Origin: JBEICQ01 sp046297395 | GTDB lineage: Bacteria; Bacteroidota; Bacteroidia; UBA4408 | Direction: 5' to 3' | Length of the DNA stretch: 64,000 bases | Assembly: GCA_046297395.1 (NCBI GenBank) | Contig: JBKCNM010000095.1 | Coordinates: forward strand, 7,851-71,850 | In this document: positions 59,715-64,000 of the stretch, one piece after another | Layout of the letters: each line of letters starts with the position of its first letter | How positions within the stretch are numbered: position 1 is the stretch's first letter | Notes under the pieces: model-generated | The model's database searches: none | Seen by the model: only the letters and a program-made list of their open reading frames with translations | Told to the model about the DNA's origin: nothing | Translations under genes and position numbers: made by a program

Positions 59715-60241
59715 GGCTTGAGTTTGATGATGTCAAACCCGGCAGCAGAAACACCTGCAACCAGTTTGCCGCCCTCCACAGCACATCTGCCACCAACAAG
59801 ACTCTCTGCCTTGTATGCAGCCCAAGCTTCCGGAAGAGAGACCTGAATCGTGTCAAAACTACTCTTCTTATTGAATACAACCAAAACGATTTCATCGAAA
59901 TATTGCCTCGCATAACTCAATGCCTGGGCATTTGTAGCCCTCAGCATAACTGTTTCGCCAAAAAGCAGGGCCGGACTGTTTTTTCGCATGTTGCTGAGCA
60001 TGGCTGTTGTTTTCAAGACCCTGCTCTCGGATGAATTTAATTCAGAAAAACGCATCATCCGCCGATTGTCAGGATCATTTGCGCCCGGCATGCCAATTTC
60101 ATCACCGTAATAAATCACTGGGATGCCTGGAATGGTCAGGTTAAAAGCCTGCAACTGCAACAAACGATAGTAACCAAGGGTATCTTTCACCTCAATATTT
60201 CTTTCCCACCCTGGGTTTTTATCGTCTTCCGAAACCCTCAT
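59711..60241 (-). CDS. C-terminal fragment of the broken alpha-amylase gene
   Basis: Reading frame left after the in-frame TAG at 60254-60256, 176 residues from the internal ATG at 60241. It holds the last part of the GH13 barrel (GIPVIYYGDEIGMPGANDPDNRRMMRF) and the C-terminal beta domain (KAESLVGGRCAVEGGKLVAG). None of the catalytic triad is in this part. It is continuous in frame with the central fragment; the four codons between are ASGA. Whether it is translated separately is unknown; I treat it as part of one pseudogene. Confidence 0.7.
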   Translation of the reverse strand: MRVSEDDKNPGWERNIEVKDTLGYYRLLQLQAFNLTIPGIPVIYYGDEIGMPGANDPDNRRMMRFSELNSSESRVLKTTAMLSNMRKNSPALLFGETVMLRATNAQALSYARQYFDEIVLVVFNKKSSFDTIQVSLPEAWAAYKAESLVGGRCAVEGGKLVAGVSAAGFDIIKLKP

Positions 60242-60253
60242 GGCTCCTGACGC

Positions 60254-61759
60254 CTAGGAGATAAAACGAGGCAAATCATGGTTTCCGGAAATGTTTCCCA
60301 TCAAGTGATGACTGCCATACCAGGCAAAAGTTTCCTGCAAGGAGCGGCGAAGACGATCTGCCGACTCTTCAGGATTTACAAAATAAGACCGCGCATCAAA
60401 ATAGGTGTTGAAGTCAAACTGGGCATCCTGTTCACCCTGGTTTACATAGGTGGCAATCAGTTCCCTGCTGCCAAATGTTTCTCCGATTTGAAACAGCTTT
60501 TTGTCCGGAAAATTTTTCCGAAGTTTCAGCGTGAGCGCTCTCCAGAATTCTTCAGGCACATGTTTGGTAGCATCATGACGGAATCCGTCAATATCGTAGG
60601 TTTTGATCCACCAGCAAGCAGTATCTGTCATGGCTTCCACAACTTCCGGCTTGCTGTAATCAAGGTCGGGCAAAAAGGTATCGAACCAGGTGGTGAGTCT
60701 CTGCTCATCCCATAAACGAATGTTTTTTGTACCGTCTTTTAGTGTGAGGGGGGTTGTCCATTCTTTGTGTTTCTTGTACAGCGGGTGTTCCTCATGCACA
60801 TGATTTGAAACAAAATCCAGCAAGATTTTGATTCCTTTGGCATGTGCCTCATTCACCAGTATTTTAAATTCCTCAGCGGTACCAAACCTAGAATCAATCT
60901 TTGTTCCTGAAACCGGCCAATAACCATGATATCCGCTGTATTTGCGATGGGGTTCGGGAAACTCCACATAGCCCTTGGCAGGATTTTCAACGATAGGAGA
61001 GAGCCAGATTGCATTGATGCCCAAGTTGGTAAAGTAACCGTCTTTTATTTTTTGTGTGATACCTGCAAGATCGCCACCCATGTAGTTTGCCTTGGGGTCA
61101 ATCTCTTTGTCTTCTACCTTTTTGGTATTGGCTTTGTTGCCGTCGAGAAACCTGTCCACCATGGGAAAGTACATCACCATGGAACGCTCTGTACTGAGGC
61201 ATGACTGCACATCAATCTTGTTGTCTTTTAATGGGATCAGTAAGTCATTGCTGACGCCTAATTTGTTGTATCCCATCACACGAATCCAGTGCAAGCCATC
61301 TTTTTGCTGTGGAATAGTGATGTCAAAGCCTGCCGAGTCTGATTTGGCAAAAGCAGGTAGTTTTTGGTTGTCAACCCAAACTAGCAGAGAATCTGGCAAG
61401 CGCTTGTTGGATGATTCGATTCTGATTTTTCTGCCGTTGTGTGAAACTGCCCATATCGCAGGCAAAATCTCCGGTGGCCGGCCAATCCTCAATACACTGT
61501 TAAACCCGCCATTACCGTTTGATACCGAATCCCGGTTTGTAGGATCTAGCATCCATTTGCCGTCCACCACCAACTGATAGGAATAAGTGCCGGGGTAAAG
61601 CGACAAGGCAGCAATCCATCGTTTCCCTGCCTGATTAAACATGTTGGCCTTGGGATTCCAGTTATTGAAATCACCTGCAATAGAAACAGACTTGAAAGTT
61701 TTGTCGCCGGCCTCACAAAAGATTTGCCTTGATTCTGTGCGCGATGAAACAACAGGCAC
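60254..61759 (-). CDS. Central fragment of the broken alpha-amylase, contains the catalytic residues
   Basis: 501 residues from GTG 61759 (frame open further left to 61786). It holds the whole GH13 active site: nucleophile Asp in DIDGFRHDATKHVPEEFW, acid/base Glu in FQIGETFGS, and the third Asp in ISGNHDLPRF. The N-terminal 90 residues are a glycogen-recognition-like domain (SIAGDFNNWNPKAN). It lacks the signal peptide and the C-terminal end, so as read it would not be exported or complete. A start at the GTG is only a consequence of the upstream TAA. Confidence 0.75.
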   Translation of the reverse strand: MPVVSSRTESRQIFCEAGDKTFKSVSIAGDFNNWNPKANMFNQAGKRWIAALSLYPGTYSYQLVVDGKWMLDPTNRDSVSNGNGGFNSVLRIGRPPEILPAIWAVSHNGRKIRIESSNKRLPDSLLVWVDNQKLPAFAKSDSAGFDITIPQQKDGLHWIRVMGYNKLGVSNDLLIPLKDNKIDVQSCLSTERSMVMYFPMVDRFLDGNKANTKKVEDKEIDPKANYMGGDLAGITQKIKDGYFTNLGINAIWLSPIVENPAKGYVEFPEPHRKYSGYHGYWPVSGTKIDSRFGTAEEFKILVNEAHAKGIKILLDFVSNHVHEEHPLYKKHKEWTTPLTLKDGTKNIRLWDEQRLTTWFDTFLPDLDYSKPEVVEAMTDTACWWIKTYDIDGFRHDATKHVPEEFWRALTLKLRKNFPDKKLFQIGETFGSRELIATYVNQGEQDAQFDFNTYFDARSYFVNPEESADRLRRSLQETFAWYGSHHLMGNISGNHDLPRFIS

Positions 61760-61786
61760 ACTCTCATATTTCCCCTTCGACCAAAT

Positions 61787-62062
61787 TTACATCTCGGTGA
61801 TCGGAGGAAGTTTGGCAACATTGGCCACCACAAAAAGTTGACAGGGCTTGCCTGATTGAATCTTCATGATGGAAGGATGAAAACTTACCGAATCTACAAG
61901 TGAACAATCGGCCACATAATCAGATAGGTATAAATCGGTCTTGGCTCCCTTGAGGTAGAGCGGATAGGCAAGGTTTTTAAGAATTTCTGCATATGCTGCA
62001 CTGCTTACAAAAAAAGCAAGCATGGCGAGGAGACGGACAAAGAACAAACCAACATTTTTCAT
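61787..62062 (-). CDS. N-terminal fragment of the broken alpha-amylase (signal peptide and N-domain)
   Basis: 91 residues from ATG 62062: signal peptide cut near SSAAYA (residue 25), followed by LYLSDYVADCSLVDSVSFHPSIMKIQSGKPCQLFVVANVAKLPPITEM. That segment is like the start of secreted Bacteroidota amylases. The TAA follows at 61787, but the same frame continues immediately as the central fragment. A near-match -7 box is upstream (CAATTTTG). Annotated as a separate protein it would look like a small secreted orphan. Confidence 0.7.
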   Translation of the reverse strand: MKNVGLFFVRLLAMLAFFVSSAAYAEILKNLAYPLYLKGAKTDLYLSDYVADCSLVDSVSFHPSIMKIQSGKPCQLFVVANVAKLPPITEM

Positions 62063-62233
62063 GCTTGCAAAATTGTATATTTGGGCTGAAAACTGCAACT
62101 GCAACATTTTTGCAGTAATCCATCAATAAATCGGTGCAGTCTCCAATTCATGTGAACAATTCTTGTCACCAAAAAATCCAGGCGGCTCCAACTTTGAATG
62201 AACTAAAAAACCAAAGTACTTAGAAACCTTTTC

Positions 62234-62713
62234 ATGAGATTTATCAACCCGGTTTTTCTAACAAATTCCTTGTTCAGGAGATTATTGTTTTTTAGGTTTC
62301 TTCCTTTGGGTTGGCTTGCCGGAGTAAAGGTTTTAAGCATGGATGACAATCGCTGTGTAGTGCAGCTTCAAACCGCCTGGCGTAACCGGAACCCATTTGG
62401 AAGCATGTACTTTGGTTCCTTGCAGTTGGGGGCAGAAGTATCCATGGGATTCCCTGTGCTGGCCATGCTCAATGCCTGTCCCAAAAATGTATCTGTACTG
62501 ATTTTAAACTCCAGATCGGTGTTTCATAAAAGGGGCACAGGCGAGGTAAACTTTGTTTTCGACAATTTGCAGAAGTTCAGAGCATCGATTGAAAACAATG
62601 AGGTGCTATCTGCAGGAGGCAGTGTTGAATTGTACAGCAAAGCCTACAACAAAGACGGAACACTGGTATGCGAAACCTGGATTACCTGGGGCTTACGGGA
62701 ACGAAAATCTTGA
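62234..62713 (+). CDS. DUF4442 hotdog-fold thioesterase-like protein
   Basis: 159 residues. It begins with a hydrophobic segment (LFRRLLFFRFLPLGWLAGVKV) and contains the DUF4442 block WRNRNPFGSMYFGSLQLGAEVSMGF, as in YiiD C-terminal domains of the hotdog superfamily. No catalytic residue can be named with confidence; an acyl-CoA thioesterase activity is a family-level guess. It stands alone; a tRNA gene is convergent 80 bases downstream. Confidence 0.85.
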   Translation: MRFINPVFLTNSLFRRLLFFRFLPLGWLAGVKVLSMDDNRCVVQLQTAWRNRNPFGSMYFGSLQLGAEVSMGFPVLAMLNACPKNVSVLILNSRSVFHKRGTGEVNFVFDNLQKFRASIENNEVLSAGGSVELYSKAYNKDGTLVCETWITWGLRERKS

Positions 62714-62753
62714 ATGGCATATAAAATCTTCTGTGGGCATACCCATAAACAAC

Positions 62754-62782
62754 ACAAGGGCTTCATTTACTGAAACCCTTGT
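62754..62782. terminator. Hairpin between the DUF4442 gene and the tRNA gene
   Basis: ACAAGGG (62754-62760) pairs with CCCTTGT (62776-62782), with an inner TTC/GAA pairing across the loop. It lies downstream of both convergent genes. The T-run is weak on either side, so termination is probable but not certain. Confidence 0.45.
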
Positions 62783-62793
62783 TGCTATTGATG

Positions 62794-62867
62794 TGGGCCC
62801 ACTTGGGCTCGAACCAAGGACCACCTGATTATGAGTCAGGTGCTCTAACCAACTGAGCTATAGGCCC
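62794..62867 (-). tRNA. tRNA with CAU anticodon (elongator Met or Ile2)
   Basis: 74-nt cloverleaf, acceptor stem GGGCCTA (from 62867) with TGGGCCC, D arm GCTCAGTTGGTTAGAGC, anticodon stem CCTGA/TCAGG with loop CTCATAA (anticodon CAT at 62833-62831), and T arm with GGTTCGAGCC. CCA is not encoded. The CUCAUAA loop fits both elongator tRNA-Met and lysidine-modified tRNA-Ile2; the acceptor stem alone does not let me decide. Confidence 0.95.
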
Positions 62868-63050
62868 GAAATAAAAAACGGAGCGCGAAAATAGAGAAGT
62901 ATATGGAATTTACCAAACCTACGGGCTTTGGTTCAGCCTATGCTGCATCCACCCAATAAATTTGTTGCCCGATGCTGAGCATCCTGTTGGCAAATGAAAG
63001 GCAATCTTCAAGTAACCTGAACAAGTTGAATAAGATTGAATCGGATGTGA

Positions 63051-63647
63051 TTATTTTACAATGGCACCGGCATGAAAGGTGATGCCGTAGTAATTGGTAT
63101 CTACACTTACCTTGACCCATCCCATGCGACTCCATTCACCCTGCTTAATTTTAATAGGAATGTATTTGTTGGATTTGCCAAGGCTCTCCTTTACCTGTAT
63201 GGTTTGAAGCAGCACTGTATCGGTTACGCTGGAGGCAAATACTGCATCTTTTCCTGAATATTGCTGCAGATTGTCTGTAATGAGTGCTCCCTTTTCGAGT
63301 ACGGGAGGAAACATTCTGTTGTCGGGGGCGTCTGCCAGATAACCCAACTCATGCGGAGCAATCGGACGCATAAAGCACTCTGTGCGGATTTTTACCCCCG
63401 ACAAGAAGCGATTACGGGAAAAAATAATCAGATCGGCAGTCCCATCACCGTTCAAATCGATGGATTTGGATGTTTCTGTGCCAACACCTGCGCTCGCCGA
63501 GGCACTTGCGTTTGTGACTAAAAATGTGGTGCTGTTTTCATCGCCTGCTATTATCGCAGTGGTTGACTTCACATCTTTCTTTTTACATGAAAAGAAGGCA
63601 AGAGATAAAAAAGCAAATAAAACCGTTGAGTAATATAATTTTTTCAT
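63051..63647 (-). CDS. Lipoprotein with an FG-GAP-like Asp-Asn-Asp-Gly motif
   Basis: 198 residues. The signal peptide ends at lipobox FFSC (Cys21) followed by KKK. The mature part has a motif DLNGDGTADLIIF (about residues 64-76), like the calcium-binding FG-GAP/thrombospondin-type repeat. The rest is beta-rich, of unknown family. It begins 2 bases after the truB stop, so it is probably the next gene in that transcript. There is no hint of function beyond export and lipid anchoring. Confidence 0.78.
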   Translation of the reverse strand: MKKLYYSTVLFAFLSLAFFSCKKKDVKSTTAIIAGDENSTTFLVTNASASASAGVGTETSKSIDLNGDGTADLIIFSRNRFLSGVKIRTECFMRPIAPHELGYLADAPDNRMFPPVLEKGALITDNLQQYSGKDAVFASSVTDTVLLQTIQVKESLGKSNKYIPIKIKQGEWSRMGWVKVSVDTNYYGITFHAGAIVK

Positions 63648-63649
63648 TC

Positions 63650-64000
63650 TTATTTTTCAGATTTTGGAAAACAGGTTCTCAGTTCTTCTGTGGTGTAAGC
63701 ATGATCAATAGAAAAGTCACCCGAACGGGTGCGTATCAATTTGTGAAGATAGGCTGGGTAACCCAGTGCTTTGCCCAAATCGCGTGCAATGCATCTTACA
63801 TAGGTGCCTTTGCTGCACACCAAACGAAAAGATACATGTAAACACCCATCTTCCAATTGGGTACAGGCTAAAATGTCAAATGCATCAATGCGAATTTGTG
63901 AGGCCTCCAGTTTTACTTCTTCGCCTTTACGCGCAAATTCATAAGCTCTTTTGCCTTTAATTTGCTTTGCACTGTAAGCAGGAGGTATCTGTGCCTGTGA
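63650..64000 (-). CDS. truB: tRNA pseudouridine(55) synthase, 5' end beyond window
   Basis: C-terminal part of TruB (117 codons), reading on from the right edge. Seen: QIPPAYSAKQIKGKRAYEFARKGE (the conserved substrate-binding loop), then VSFRLVCSKGTYVRCIARDLGKALG and the C-terminal RTRSGDFSID. The catalytic-Asp region lies in the missing N-terminal half. Family role: U55 pseudouridylation in the T-loop of tRNAs. Its stop is 2 bases before the lipoprotein ATG. Confidence 0.95.
   Translation of the reverse strand, partial: SQAQIPPAYSAKQIKGKRAYEFARKGEEVKLEASQIRIDAFDILACTQLEDGCLHVSFRLVCSKGTYVRCIARDLGKALGYPAYLHKLIRTRSGDFSIDHAYTTEELRTCFPKSEK

Larger units (their letters stand above)
59711..62062 (-). 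pseudogene. Alpha-amylase (GH13) gene interrupted by two in-frame nonsense codons
   Basis: One frame of 784 codons from ATG 62062 to the TGA at 59711 encodes a signal peptide (MKNVGLFFVRLLAMLAFFVSSAAYA), a short N-domain, a starch-binding/CBM48-like region (VSIAGDFNNWNPKANMF) and a GH13 barrel. It is cut twice: TAA at 61787-61789 (after PPITEM, then IWSKGKYESVPVVSSRTES) and TAG at 60254-60256 (after LPRFIS, then ASGAMRVSED). Both sit between conserved residues with no frame change, so these are nonsense substitutions, not indels. The full product would be a secreted amylase or neopullulanase-like enzyme. Confidence 0.85.

Noticed and set aside
59711..62062. Reassigned stop codons (alternative genetic code) to explain the in-frame TAA and TAG
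   Set aside because: Neighbouring genes such as dxs (TAA), acyP (TAA) and the MTase at 17520 (TAG) end normally on the same codons at family-typical lengths.

Overview
The window is a stretch of bacterial chromosome, most likely from the phylum Bacteroidota. Three things point there. Many genes have a TAnnTTTG box (the Bacteroidota -7 element) about 5-50 bases before the start codon. Two secreted proteins end in the type IX secretion (T9SS) type A sorting domain. Several families are typical of the phylum: an outer-membrane barrel protein with a carboxypeptidase-regulatory-like plug, AsmA, and a ~160-residue family often mislabelled 'ABC transporter ATPase'. The order or genus cannot be read from the sequence. 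I see no insertion sequence, prophage, CRISPR array or rRNA; there is one tRNA.

Layout. 1-4195 (minus): a nucleotide-sugar operon (UDP-xylose-synthase-like decarboxylase, acylphosphatase, WbpD, WbpB, WbpA/WbpO-type dehydrogenase) that would supply a diaminuronic-acid-type sugar for surface polysaccharide. 4257-9560: trxB, slyD, dxs, a MATE pump and RidA. 10155-13604: a lipoprotein with two haem c motifs followed by a T9SS-exported FG-GAP/ASPIC-UnbV protein. 13938-15097 (minus): an SDR and an SRPBCC protein cut short by an in-frame stop. 15151-19003: tlyA, xerD, an alkyltransferase-like gene, a small unknown, a methyltransferase and a ZIP transporter, tightly packed. 19136-28145: metG, a methyltransferase, pheT, ispE, a deoxyhypusine-synthase-like gene, a lipoprotein hydrolase and mnmD. 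28142-33020: an outer-membrane receptor-like protein, a Crp/Fnr regulator, a LOG-family protein and a secreted MORN-like protein. 33584-38235: etfB-etfA, a DUF151 nuclease, a degenerate formyltransferase-like gene and ffh. 38286-47408: an exported protein, an orphan response regulator, a secreted C1 peptidase, queA, ung, a GH31 glycosidase and a GT4 glycosyltransferase. 47538-55594 (minus): a T9SS hydrolase, DUF2752, a TM2 lipoprotein, ribBA, AsmA, a VWA-like protein and a CDGSH protein. 55595-64000: ruvX, a peroxiredoxin, lpd, a Rieske protein, a REP-like element, a lipoprotein, a broken GH13 amylase, a DUF4442 protein, tRNA(CAU), a lipoprotein and the end of truB.

Most of this is housekeeping: isoprenoid precursors (dxs, ispE), aminoacyl-tRNA synthetases, tRNA modification (mnmD, queA, truB), DNA repair and recombination (xerD, ung, ruvX), redox (trxB, lpd, etfAB, peroxiredoxin) and riboflavin. 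I found no convincing new multi-gene system. The most unusual observations are: two genes carrying three clean in-frame nonsense codons (SRPBCC at 13995; GH13 amylase at 61787 and 60254), with recognisable coding sequence continuing in the same frame beyond each; a 16-bp back-to-back divergent promoter between ung and its neighbour; a terminator hairpin that overlaps the longest reading of the Rieske ORF; divergent CDGSH/ruvX genes whose start codons abut; and the haem c lipoprotein/UnbV surface pair.
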